From: Roseiarcus sp963770035
GTDB lineage: Bacteria > Pseudomonadota > Alphaproteobacteria > Rhizobiales > Beijerinckiaceae
Length of the DNA: 64,000 bases
Assembly: GCA_963770035.1 (NCBI GenBank)
Contig: CAVYON010000015.1
Span: forward strand, 1-64,000
Direction: 5' to 3'
This document shows, one piece after another, positions 8,532-16,536 of the stretch. The notes beneath the pieces were generated by a model. The model saw nothing but the letters and a program-made list of their open reading frames with translations, was not told the origin of the DNA and ran no database searches. The translations under genes and the position numbers were made by a program. Positions within the stretch are counted from its first letter, which is position 1. Each line of letters starts with the position of its first letter.

Positions 8532-8566
8532 TCTCCTCGGGGGGCAGGCTCTTCCCCCCGAGGAGA
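8532..8566. terminator. Strong hairpin between groEL and the aminotransferase
   Basis: Perfect 13-bp stem (8532-8544 with 8554-8566) and a 9-nt loop, in the 248-bp region between the groEL stop and the aminotransferase start. There is no T-run, so it may be a processing or REP-type hairpin rather than an intrinsic terminator. A second inverted C/G-rich repeat follows at about 8577-8620. Confidence 0.4.
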
Positions 8567-8713
8567 AAGGGAAGACCCCTCTCCCGCCGGGAGAGGGACG
8601 CCGCGAAGCGGCCGGGTGAGGGTTAGCTGGCGCGGCCTTACTTCATTATGCTCTCGATTTCGAGCCGCTTGACGCGAGGGCGCGGCCTTTCCGCTGCGCC
8701 CTACCTACTTCGA

Positions 8714-10345
8714 TCAATAATCCATGTCGCCGCCGCCCGGCATCGCCGGCGCGGGAGCGGCCTTCTTCGGCTTCTCGGCGACCATCGCCTCGGTGGTGAT
8801 CAGCAGGCCCGCGACCGACGCCCCGTCCTGCAGCGCGGTGCGCACGACCTTGGTCGGGTCGATGATGCCAAGCTTGTAGAGATCGCCGTATTCGCCGGTC
8901 TGGGCGTCGTAGCCGTACGCGTAGTCCTTGTGGTCGATGAGCTTGCCGACCACCATCGCGGCGTCGACGCCGGCATTCTCGATGATGTAGCGCGCCGGCC
9001 ACTGGATGGCGCGCCGGACGATCTCGATCCCCGTCCGCTCGTCGTCGTTTTCGAATTTCACGTCATGAAGGATTTTGCTGGCGCGCAACAGCGGCACCCC
9101 GCCGCCGGGCAGAATCCCCTCCTCGACCGCCGCCCGGGTGGCGTGCAGCGCATCGTCGACGCGGTCCTTCTTCTCCTTGACCTCGACCTCGGTCGAGCCG
9201 CCGACGCGGATCACCGCGACGCCGCCGGCGAGCTTCGCCAGCCGCTCCTGCAACTTCTCCTTGTCGTAATCGGACGTGGTGTCCTCGATCTGCGCCTTGA
9301 TCTGGCCGATGCGGGCCTCGATGTCCGCCTTGGCCCCCGCCCCCTCGACAATCGTGGTGTTCTCCTTCTCGACCCGGATGCGCTTCGCCCGGCCGAGCAT
9401 CTGCAGGGTCACGTTCTCGAGCTTGATGCCGAGGTCCTCGGCGATCATCGTGCCGGCGGTCAGGATCGCGAGGTCCTCGAGCATGGCTTTGCGGCGATCG
9501 CCGAAGCCCGGGGCCTTGACCGCAGCTACCTTGAGGCCGCCGCGCAGCTTGTTGACCACCAGGGTCGCCAGCGCCTCGCCCTCGATGTCCTCGGCGATGA
9601 TGAGCAGCGGCTTGCCGGCCTGCACCACCGTCTCGAGCACGGGCAGCAGAGGCTGGAGCGTCGAAAGCTTCTTTTCGTGAATGAGGATATAGGCGTCCTC
9701 GAGCTCGGCGATCATCTTCTCCGCGTTGGTGATGAAATAGGGCGAGAGATAGCCGCGGTCGAATTCCATGCCCTCGACCACGTCGAGCTCGGTCACGGCG
9801 GTCTTGGCTTCTTCGACCGTGATCACGCCTTCCTTGCCGACCTTGTCCATCGCGTCGGCGATCATCTTGCCGATCGTCTTGTCGCCGTTGGCCGAGATCG
9901 AGCCGACCTGGGCGATCTCGTCGGACTTGGTCACCGTGCGGCTATGCTTGCCGAGCTCGGTCACGATCGCCGCGACCGCGGACTCGAGGCCGCGCTTGAG
10001 GTCCATCGGGTTCGCGCCGGCGGCGACCGCCTTCACACCCTCCTTGACGATCGCCTGGGCGATCACGGTCGCCGTGGTCGTGCCGTCGCCGGCGACGGCG
10101 CTCTGCTTCGAGGCGACCTCGCGCACCAGCTGCGCCCCCATGTTCTCGAACTTGTCGGCCAGCTCGATTTCCTTGGCGACGGTCACGCCATCCTTGGTGA
10201 TGCGCGGCGCGCCCCAGGATTTGTCGAGCACGACGTTGCGACCCTTGGGCCCGAGCGTCACCCGGACCGCGTTGGCGAGAATGTCGACTCCGCGCAGCAT
10301 CCGCTCGCGCGCATCCTGTGAAAACCTGACTTCTTTGGCGGCCAT
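8714..10345 (-). CDS. groEL: 60-kDa chaperonin GroEL (orphan copy)
   Basis: A 543-residue group I chaperonin, full length. Equatorial ATP-binding motifs are present (TLGPKGRNV, GDGTTTATV), as are an apical domain and GGGVPLLRA in the C-terminal equatorial region, where most family members have GGGVALLRA. The C-terminal tail is PAMPGGGDMDY rather than an extended GGM repeat. There is no groES upstream, and I saw no CIRCE inverted repeat in the 311 bp before the start. This is probably an extra paralogue with its own control, not the main heat-shock groESL operon. Confidence 0.93.
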   Translation of the reverse strand: MAAKEVRFSQDARERMLRGVDILANAVRVTLGPKGRNVVLDKSWGAPRITKDGVTVAKEIELADKFENMGAQLVREVASKQSAVAGDGTTTATVIAQAIVKEGVKAVAAGANPMDLKRGLESAVAAIVTELGKHSRTVTKSDEIAQVGSISANGDKTIGKMIADAMDKVGKEGVITVEEAKTAVTELDVVEGMEFDRGYLSPYFITNAEKMIAELEDAYILIHEKKLSTLQPLLPVLETVVQAGKPLLIIAEDIEGEALATLVVNKLRGGLKVAAVKAPGFGDRRKAMLEDLAILTAGTMIAEDLGIKLENVTLQMLGRAKRIRVEKENTTIVEGAGAKADIEARIGQIKAQIEDTTSDYDKEKLQERLAKLAGGVAVIRVGGSTEVEVKEKKDRVDDALHATRAAVEEGILPGGGVPLLRASKILHDVKFENDDERTGIEIVRRAIQWPARYIIENAGVDAAMVVGKLIDHKDYAYGYDAQTGEYGDLYKLGIIDPTKVVRTALQDGASVAGLLITTEAMVAEKPKKAAPAPAMPGGGDMDY

Positions 10346-10622
10346 GACGGCTCCCTCCCGATCGATGTGCGAAAACCCAAGCCCATGCGGCGAAATCCGC
10401 CAACGCCCGTTCCCGGCGGCGCGTCGCCGCGCGTCTTACATAGTCCGCCCGGCGGCGCCGGCAACCGGGAATTTGGTCGCCGGCGGCTTATAGGCCCATG
10501 CGAAGTCGCTTAATCCGCCTCAGGCGGCGGCTGGCGGCTCAAATCCAGCGCGCGGCGCCTGAGCCTTTGCGTCGCGAAAGGTGGGCGCGCCCCGGCGCCC
10601 TTGACGATTGGGTGCAACCGCG
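10346..10622. other. Intergenic region between divergent groEL and the NifX operon
   Basis: GC-rich sequence with no convincing ORF. No CIRCE element was seen. The only recognisable signal is the promoter/operator of the rightward operon at its right end. Confidence 0.5.
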
Positions 10623-10642
10623 TATAATGAGCATATGCTCAT
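10601..10642 (+). promoter_or_regulatory. Sigma-70 promoter with an overlapping 16-bp palindromic operator
   Basis: TTGACG (10601-10606), a 16-bp spacer, then TATAAT (10623-10628). The perfect palindrome ATGAGCATATGCTCAT spans 10627-10642, overlapping the end of the -10 box and the expected start of transcription. This is a textbook repressor position. The first gene encodes a DUF134 helix-turn-helix protein, so autoregulation is the simplest inference. Confidence 0.7.
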
Positions 10643-10656
10643 AACTAGAGAAGCGA

Positions 10657-11361
10657 ATGTCGAGACCAAACAAGCGGCGCTATGTAAGTCCCGCGCCCAA
10701 AGCCACAGAATTCAGGCCGATTGGCATGGCTCCCGAGGAGCTTCGTCAACTCGTGCTTCCGCTGGACGGGCTGGAGGCGCTGCGCCTTGCCGATCTCGTC
10801 GGCCTGGAGCAGGCCGAGGCCGCCCGGCATATGGGCGTCTCACGCCAGACGTTCGGACGCATCCTCGCCGCCGCCCGCCGTGTGGCTTCCCAGGCGTTGG
10901 TCGGCGGCCTGGCTCTGCGGATCGAGGCCACCGCGAGCGTCGCGGTCAAGGCCAGGGAAGCCGTGGCGCCGGTGGAGGATCCCGCGCTCATGCGCGTGGC
11001 GGTGTCGGCGCACGCGGCGTCGCTCGAGGCGGCCGTCGCTGCCAGGTTCGGCCGCGCGCCCGGGTTCCTGATCGTCGACCCGAAGAGCATGGATTTCGAA
11101 TACGTGTCCAACGGCGGTGACACGGAACGGACAAGCAACATCGGCGCCGACGCGGCGGCGCTGATCGCCGAGGCTGGCGTCCGTGTCCTCCTGACCGGGT
11201 TCGTGGGCGACAAGGCCGCTCGGTCCTTGGCCCAAGCCGGCATTCGGGTCGCGGGCGGGCTCGGGGCGCTGACGGCGCGCGAGGCCGTGGAATGCCTCGT
11301 GCGCGGTGAAATTACGCCGATTTCGCCCGAGGACGTCGCCATGCCGGCGCCGACGCGCTGA
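10657..11361 (+). CDS. DUF134 DNA-binding protein fused to a NifX-type cofactor-binding domain
   Basis: 234 residues. The N-terminal part (1-100) matches DUF134/COG1342, a sigma-region-4-like helix-turn-helix (DGLEALRLADLVGLEQAEAARHMGVSRQTFGRIL). The C-terminal part (about 108-225) matches the dinitrogenase iron-molybdenum cofactor-binding family (NifX/NafY/MTH1175). The fusion suggests a regulator that senses a metal cluster or other ligand through its NifX domain. It is the first gene of a four-gene operon, 31 bp before the next start, under a strong promoter with a palindromic operator. No nif structural genes are present, so a role in nitrogen fixation is unproven. Confidence 0.82.
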   Translation: MSRPNKRRYVSPAPKATEFRPIGMAPEELRQLVLPLDGLEALRLADLVGLEQAEAARHMGVSRQTFGRILAAARRVASQALVGGLALRIEATASVAVKAREAVAPVEDPALMRVAVSAHAASLEAAVAARFGRAPGFLIVDPKSMDFEYVSNGGDTERTSNIGADAAALIAEAGVRVLLTGFVGDKAARSLAQAGIRVAGGLGALTAREAVECLVRGEITPISPEDVAMPAPTR

Positions 11362-11392
11362 CCGACAAAGAAATCCAGCTGAGGTCATTGCC

Positions 11393-11791
11393 ATGAATAA
11401 TCTGATCGCCTTTCCGAGCAAAAGCTCCGGTGGGCTCGACTCGTCGGTGTCTGCGCATTTCGGAACCTGCCGGTGTTTCACGCTGGTCGAGATCGGCGCG
11501 GGCAGCGAGACCGTAGCCGCGGTCCTTCCCGCCCCCGCGCATGATGACGGAGGCTGCGAAGAGCGGGTCCGGCAACTCGCACAACAGGGCGTGCGGGGCG
11601 TGGTCGTCTCGTCGATCGGCGGACACGCCTTGTTCGAACTGCAGCGGGCCGGGTTCGCAGTGTGGAGGGACCAGTCACAGCGTCCCATCGCCGCGTTGGT
11701 CGAAGCGATGAAGCGCGGCCAGATCCCGCAACTCGGACCGGGCTCAGCCCACGATTCGCCGGGGCGCGGAGGAGATTGCGTCTGCCACTAA
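11393..11791 (+). CDS. NifX-family protein (dinitrogenase iron-molybdenum cofactor-binding fold)
   Basis: A 132-residue single-domain protein. The start at 11393 has a GAGGT ribosome site, and the longer frame overlaps the previous gene. The family pattern SVSAHFGTCRCFTLVEI near the N-terminus and the GGHALFELQRAG segment are visible. It is cysteine-rich (FGTCRC, GGCEE, C-terminal GGDCVCH), which could bind a metal cluster. It is the second gene of the NifX operon. Family members carry FeMo-co or its precursors, but many occur outside nitrogen fixation, so the ligand here is unknown. Confidence 0.78.
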   Translation: MNNLIAFPSKSSGGLDSSVSAHFGTCRCFTLVEIGAGSETVAAVLPAPAHDDGGCEERVRQLAQQGVRGVVVSSIGGHALFELQRAGFAVWRDQSQRPIAALVEAMKRGQIPQLGPGSAHDSPGRGGDCVCH

Positions 11792-11856
11792 CCGTTTTGA
11801 GCGCCCGGAGAGCTCCTGGCGCGCAGCAGGATACAGAGGCTGGATCGGAGGTTACA

Positions 11857-12324
11857 ATGGAACGGACTCGGTTTCAGGTCAGGACGACGACGACGTTGTT
11901 GATGCTGTCGAGTTTCGTCTTGCTTGCAACAAGCGGTGTGATCCTGGTCTTCGCCCCGCGCGGCCAGCTCGCCAATGCAAGTGGTTGGCAGGCGTCCGGA
12001 CTGACCCGATGGCAATGGGAGGACCTGCACGTCTGTTTCGCGCTGCTGATGCTGGCGGCGGCGGTCCCGCACCTCTGGATGAATAGACGGGCGTTGGTCA
12101 ATCACATCAAACAGCGGACCACGGCGCTGGCGCCGCGGCTCCTGCCGGTCCGTTTCGAGGCGCTGGTGGCGGTCGCCCTATGCCTGATGGTCCTGATCGG
12201 TTCGATCTGCCGTGCGCCGCCGTTCAACCTTGTCGCCGATCTGCGCGCCGAAATGAGGGGCGCGCCTTCGCCGACCGCTCCCCCGTTCGCCGGCGCCAGA
12301 CACGGTTGGCGGTCTTCGGATTAG
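11857..12324 (+). CDS. DUF4405-type integral membrane protein
   Basis: 155 residues with three predicted membrane helices: about 14-36, 62-80 with histidines in DLHVCFALLMLAAAVPHLW, and 102-120. This resembles the DUF4405 family, whose paired histidines in membrane helices suggest a b-type haem or quinone-linked function. The start at 11857 has a GGAGG ribosome site. The third gene of the NifX operon, it would place the system at the cytoplasmic membrane, perhaps passing electrons. This role is an inference. Confidence 0.65.
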   Translation: MERTRFQVRTTTTLLMLSSFVLLATSGVILVFAPRGQLANASGWQASGLTRWQWEDLHVCFALLMLAAAVPHLWMNRRALVNHIKQRTTALAPRLLPVRFEALVAVALCLMVLIGSICRAPPFNLVADLRAEMRGAPSPTAPPFAGARHGWRSSD

Positions 12325-12391
12325 CGCGGTCGAGCGGCGTCAATCATCTGGGAAGGCGAACATCAGTTTCGCCAGGACAAGGAAGCATAGA

Positions 12392-12787
12392 ATGAACAAG
12401 GCATGGATTGCGGTTCCCTCCTGCACCCCGGGAGGAATCGACGCTGAGATCGCCGACCATTTCGGCCAATGCGACCTCTTCACGCTGGTGGAGGTCGACG
12501 ACGGCAAGGTCACCAAAGTCGACGCCCTCCCCGGCGTTTCCCATCAGCACGGAGGATGCATGGTTCCGGTCAACCTGTTGTCCATGCGCGGCGTCGCGAT
12601 CCTGATCGCCGGTGGGATGGGAAAGCGGCCCCTCATGGGCTTCAATCAAGTCGGTATCGACGTCTACCAGAAGGGCGCCGCCGCCAGCGTCGGTCAGGCG
12701 ATCGACGCGTTCATGAGCGGAAGCTTGACGAGGTTCTCGCCGGACTCCAGTTGCGGCAACCACGACGAAGGCGAGTGCCACGGTTAG
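12392..12787 (+). CDS. NifX-family protein, second single-domain copy
   Basis: A 131-residue protein of the same fold as its operon partners: IDAEIADHFGQCDLFTLVEV, HQHGGCMVP, and the glycine-rich ILIAGGMGKRPLMGFNQVGI. It is closer to the MTH1175 type than the copy at 11393. Extra Cys/His residues occur at the end (SSCGNHDEGECHG). It is the last gene of the operon, 67 bp after the membrane protein. Having three NifX domains in one small operon is unusual outside nif clusters. Confidence 0.8.
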   Translation: MNKAWIAVPSCTPGGIDAEIADHFGQCDLFTLVEVDDGKVTKVDALPGVSHQHGGCMVPVNLLSMRGVAILIAGGMGKRPLMGFNQVGIDVYQKGAAASVGQAIDAFMSGSLTRFSPDSSCGNHDEGECHG

Positions 12788-12848
12788 CGCGTGACAAACT
12801 CTGATCGAATCGCGCCGAGAGCCCTCGATCCTCGGCTCACGCGACCGC

Positions 12849-12877
12849 CCCTCGGACCAAGCCCGAGGGAAGGCTTT
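12849..12877. terminator. Candidate terminator between convergent genes
   Basis: CCCTCGG (12849-12855) pairs with CCGAGGG (12863-12869), followed by AAGGCTTTT. It lies in the gap between the NifX operon and the convergent sulfur flavoprotein gene. Confidence 0.4.
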
Positions 12878-12929
12878 TCCCCGCTGCAGGAAACTTTACG
12901 CGGGAAGGTGAAGAGGACGGCGCGCCGGC

Positions 12930-15431
12930 TCAGATGAACAGCGTCGTCCCCGATTGCTTCGCCTCGTTGAGGAAGGTCGCGACGCCGCCGATTTCGACGC
13001 CGTCGATCATCTCCTCGCGCTTGAGGCCCATCACGTCCATCGACATCTGGCACGCGACGAGATTGGCGCCGCCGGAAACCAGCGAAGCCAGAAGGTCGAC
13101 GGGATCCTCGACATGCTTGTCGTGCATCAGCTTGCGCATCATGAGGCCGCCGGCGCCAAGGAAGTTCATATTGGAGAGATGATTGGCCTTGCCGACGCCC
13201 TTGGGTAGCATGAAGCCGAAGGCGGCGTCGATCAGCGGCTTCGCCGGGCTCGCGCCGTTGGGTTTGCGCAACAGGTTGAGCCCCCAGAAGGTGAAGAACA
13301 CCGTCACCTTCGAGCCCATCGCCAGCGCGCCATTGGCGATGATCAGCGACGCCATCGCCTTGTCGAGGTCGCCGGAGAACACGACCAGCGAGACGCCGTC
13401 GCGAGCGGGCTCCGCGCCCCCTGAAGGCTGCGTTGCGGCCGGCAAGGCCTTGCGCAATCGCGCGGTGATGATTTCCTTCGACGACCCGACGGTCTCCAGG
13501 ACATTGCCGGTGCGCGACGCCCAGGCGCGGATATCGCGGCTGAAGGCGGGATCGGAGGCCGTGATTTCCAGGGTCTCGCCCACTTCCATCGCCGCCATGG
13601 CCTTGAAGGCCTTCATGATCGGGCCCGGACATTGCAGCCCGACCGCGTCGAGCTTGTGCACGTCGCCCGCGAGCGCGACGTCGCAGCCGCCGCTTTCGGC
13701 CTCGATCTCCGCCTGCGTCCGCCGCTTGATGCTCTCGTAGTCGAACAGGTCGGGATTGGCCTGCTTGTCGACCGCCCAGGCGTAAGTCTTGAAGCCGCCG
13801 GTCAGGTTGCGCACGTCCTCGAACCCGGCCTGCTTCAAGATGCGGTAGGCGAGGTACCCGCGCAAGCCCACCTGGCAGAAAACCACGACCGGCCGCTCGC
13901 GATCGAGCTCGCCGAGCCGGGCGCGCAAATGCTCGAGGTCGATGTTGCGCGCTCTCGGCAGCGTCTGGATCGAGAACTCCTCGGCGGTGCGCACGTCGAC
14001 CAGCTGCATCGAATCCGGCGCGGCTTTCAGAAGGTCGCGCAGCTCCCGCCAGCCGATGATCTCGGAGAAGCCGGACAGGACATTGCTCGCGACATAGCCG
14101 ACGACGTTGACCGGATCCTTCGCCGAGCCGAACGGCGGCGCGTAGGCGAGCTCGAGGTCGGTCAAGTCCTGCACGCTCAGCCCCGCGGCGATCGCGGTGG
14201 CGATCACGTCGATGCGCTTGTCGACGCCGTCGGCGCCGATCCCCTGCGCGCCGAGGATGCGCCCGTCGAGCCCGAAGACGAGCTTGAGGCTGAGCTGCTG
14301 GCTGCCGGGATAGTAGGACGCGTGCGATCCGGCGTGGATGACGACGGCGCGATGCGGAATGTCGAGCGCCCTCGCCTGCGTCTCGTTGAGGCCGGTGCAG
14401 GCGGCGGCGAGGTCGAACGCCTTGAGGATGGCCGTGCCCATTGTGCCGCAGTATCGCTTGCCGGCGGCGGGATCGCTGGAGAGCATAGTGTCGGCGACGA
14501 GACGCGCCTGCCGGTTCGCCGGTCCGGCGAGCGGAATCAGCGCCGCCTTGCCGGAGACGCGATGGGTCACCTCGATCGCGTCGCCGACGGCGAAGATGTC
14601 GGGATCGGAGCTGGCGAGCCGGCCGTCGACTTTGATGCCGCCGGTGGGACCGAGTTCGAGCCCGGCTTCGCGCGCGAGCTTCGTTTCCGGCCGCACGCCG
14701 ATCGAGATGACGACGATGTCGGCCTGGATGCGCTTGCCGCTCGCCAGAAACACGACGACATGGTCGGGCCGATCCTCGAAATGCTCGATCTTGTCGCCGA
14801 GGTAAAGTTCGATCGCCTTGTCGCGCATGTGGGCATGGACGATCGCCGCCATCTCCTCGTCGAACGGCGCGAGGATTTGCGCTGCGCCTTCGACCACGGT
14901 GGTGAAGAGGCCGCGGTCGTGGAAATTCTCGGCGACTTCGAGACCGATGTAGCCGCCGCCGATCACCACGGCCCGGCGCGGCTTGCTCCCGTCGAGCGCC
15001 GCCATGATGCGATCGAGATCGGGGATGTTGTGCAGGGTGAAGACGCGCTTCGAGTCGATGCCGGAAATCCGGCGCGGCCGGATCACCTCGGCGCCGGGGG
15101 ACAGCAGCAGCCGATCGTAGGGCTCGTCCGTCTCGGCCCCGGTTTGGAGATCGCGCAGGCGCACGGTCTTGGCGGCGCGGTCGATCGACAGCGCCTCGGT
15201 GCGGGAGCGCACGTCGACATGATAGCGCGCTTCGAATAGCGATTCCTCGGTGACGAGAAGCTGCTCGCGTTCGGCGATGGCGCCGGAAATGTGATAGGGC
15301 AGGCCGCAATTGGCGAAGCTGATGTAGGGGCCGCGTTCGACGAGGACGATCTCGGCGGTTTCGCTGACCCGGCGCAGCCGCGCCGCCGCGGTGGCGCCGC
15401 CGGCGACGCCCCCGATGATGACAATTTTCAT
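12930..15431 (-). CDS. CoA-disulfide reductase - rhodanese - TusA - DsrE fusion protein
   Basis: 833 residues with four modules in order. (1) A flavin disulfide reductase (1-445) with FAD and NAD(P)H Rossmann motifs and the single redox Cys C42 in SFANCGLPYH, as in CoA-disulfide/persulfide reductases. (2) A rhodanese domain (about 460-560) with active Cys C519 in VVFCQVGLRG. (3) A TusA-like sulfur carrier (about 590-670) with C601 in GLQCPGP. (4) A DsrE-like domain (about 690-833) with LVACQMSMDVMG. It should take sulfane sulfur from persulfides and relay it intramolecularly. The start at 15431 has an AGAGAG ribosome site. A SqrR/BigR-type operator lies 56 bp upstream. Confidence 0.88.
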   Translation of the reverse strand: MKIVIIGGVAGGATAAARLRRVSETAEIVLVERGPYISFANCGLPYHISGAIAEREQLLVTEESLFEARYHVDVRSRTEALSIDRAAKTVRLRDLQTGAETDEPYDRLLLSPGAEVIRPRRISGIDSKRVFTLHNIPDLDRIMAALDGSKPRRAVVIGGGYIGLEVAENFHDRGLFTTVVEGAAQILAPFDEEMAAIVHAHMRDKAIELYLGDKIEHFEDRPDHVVVFLASGKRIQADIVVISIGVRPETKLAREAGLELGPTGGIKVDGRLASSDPDIFAVGDAIEVTHRVSGKAALIPLAGPANRQARLVADTMLSSDPAAGKRYCGTMGTAILKAFDLAAACTGLNETQARALDIPHRAVVIHAGSHASYYPGSQQLSLKLVFGLDGRILGAQGIGADGVDKRIDVIATAIAAGLSVQDLTDLELAYAPPFGSAKDPVNVVGYVASNVLSGFSEIIGWRELRDLLKAAPDSMQLVDVRTAEEFSIQTLPRARNIDLEHLRARLGELDRERPVVVFCQVGLRGYLAYRILKQAGFEDVRNLTGGFKTYAWAVDKQANPDLFDYESIKRRTQAEIEAESGGCDVALAGDVHKLDAVGLQCPGPIMKAFKAMAAMEVGETLEITASDPAFSRDIRAWASRTGNVLETVGSSKEIITARLRKALPAATQPSGGAEPARDGVSLVVFSGDLDKAMASLIIANGALAMGSKVTVFFTFWGLNLLRKPNGASPAKPLIDAAFGFMLPKGVGKANHLSNMNFLGAGGLMMRKLMHDKHVEDPVDLLASLVSGGANLVACQMSMDVMGLKREEMIDGVEIGGVATFLNEAKQSGTTLFI

Positions 15432-15486
15432 GATGCTCTCTTTTATGATTGGGCGTGCGCTCTTTGGTTTTGCGCATCGCCATCGC

Positions 15487-15502
15487 ATTCATACATTAGA
15501 AT
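15487..15502. promoter_or_regulatory. SqrR/BigR-type persulfide-responsive operator (candidate)
   Basis: ATTC - 8 bp - GAAT (15487-15490 and 15499-15502) lies within an AT-rich stretch upstream of the sulfur-transfer fusion gene. This matches the ATTC-N8-GAAT pattern I recall for the sulfide/persulfide repressor SqrR. No sqrR/bigR-like gene is in the window. Confidence 0.5.
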
Positions 15503-15745
15503 GTTTATAAATCATCGACCAGAGATCAAAGGTCGCACCCCGCACGACGCCTATCGGCGCACGGCCGATACGGCCGAGGATTGTCCACAAAGCCAGGGCA
15601 GTCCCGGATCGTCGTTCGGGGACTGGCGTGTCATCGGGTTGGGGTCGCCAGGCTGCCGATTGCCTGGCTTACCCGCTAGGATCGCCTGCGTCGCCCAACG
15701 GCTCGATGCGAACGCCGTCGCCGCTCGACAAACAAGGGGGAGCCT

Positions 15746-16024
15746 ATGATTTTGCCGCAGCTTGATCCGCTGATCGCCGCGGGCGTCGTCGTTTCGACCG
15801 CGCTGACGGACGCGGTCTACGTGATGTTCACGGCCAATGTCGCCGCCCGGCGTCGCTTCGCCGCGGCCTCGTGGAGCAGCGCGTGGTATCTGCTCTCGGC
15901 CTTCGCCGTCATCAGCTACACCTCGAACTGGGCCTATGTCCTGTTCGCCGCCGCGGGCTCGTGGATCGGCGGATTCCTGTCGATCACGCTGCTCGGCCGG
16001 GCGGCCGAGCGGCGGGCGGAGTGA
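15746..16024 (+). CDS. Small hypothetical inner-membrane protein
   Basis: 92 residues, with an ATG at 15746 and a strong AAGGGGGAG ribosome site. Three hydrophobic segments are visible (about 7-30, 43-60, 65-83), with a basic tail RAAERRAE. It matches no family I recognise. It stands alone between the divergent sulfur fusion gene and a long non-coding stretch. Confidence 0.6.
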   Translation: MILPQLDPLIAAGVVVSTALTDAVYVMFTANVAARRRFAAASWSSAWYLLSAFAVISYTSNWAYVLFAAAGSWIGGFLSITLLGRAAERRAE

Positions 16025-16536
16025 GCGGCGGCTGGGGCCGCCCGTGTCCAAGGGGAGCGGCTGACTTTTTCGAGCGCGCATTTCCTTGCGGAAAAACAGA
16101 AGTGCTGTTATGATCTCACTCATGCAAGCGTTAGACGAGCATAACCGAGCCGCCGTCTCCGCGGGGAACGCGACCGCGTTTTGTGGGAGAGGGCCGCGCG
16201 AAAATAAAAAATCGCCGCCGGGTTGCTCGTAACCCTTTGAAAAGGCTCGTTTCGGTCGAAAGAATCCAAGAAAATCCAAATAAATCCAACGCTCGGAATG
16301 CGGTGATTTCGCGGAGCCTCGAGCTCCCGCCGCGGAGGCCTGAGGAAATCCAAATGCCGCACGCCGGCCAGACCCTCCGGTCACCGCAGCCCGTGTCCCA
16401 AATCGGGACGTCCCGCCTGCCCTTCCGGTAACCCCCTCGAAACCTTACGCGACGATAACCGGATCCGTTCCCATTGCGCGCGTCCGGTCGGCCGGCCCCG
16501 CGCCAGCGGCGGCGGGGTGAAGCGCGTGGAAAGCGT
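16025..16536. other. Non-coding stretch between the small membrane gene and the SleB gene
   Basis: About 510 bp with locally AT-rich sequence. A 36-codon frame at 16123 has no ribosome site and no recognisable product. Three copies of AATCCAA occur in a row around 16263-16290. No RNA gene was recognised. Confidence 0.45.

Noticed and set aside
8577..8620. Intrinsic terminator after groEL
   Set aside because: The inverted repeat is strong, but there is no T-run, and similar CCTCTCCCG/GGGAGAGGG repeats are common intergenic elements in GC-rich genomes.
8648..10321. 557-codon plus-strand frame across groEL
   Set aside because: Exact antisense of groEL, rich in repeated D/H/R/L runs typical of shadow translations.
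10657..12787. Nitrogen fixation gene cluster
   Set aside because: Only NifX-type domains are present. There are no nifH, nifD, nifK, nifB or nifE genes, and such domains occur widely outside nitrogen fixation.
13632..15239. 535-codon plus-strand frame across the sulfur fusion gene
   Set aside because: Antisense of a protein with four recognised domains. No start signal or family match.
16123..16233. Small 36-codon frame in the 16025-16536 gap
   Set aside because: No ribosome site, atypical composition and no family. Not supported as a gene.
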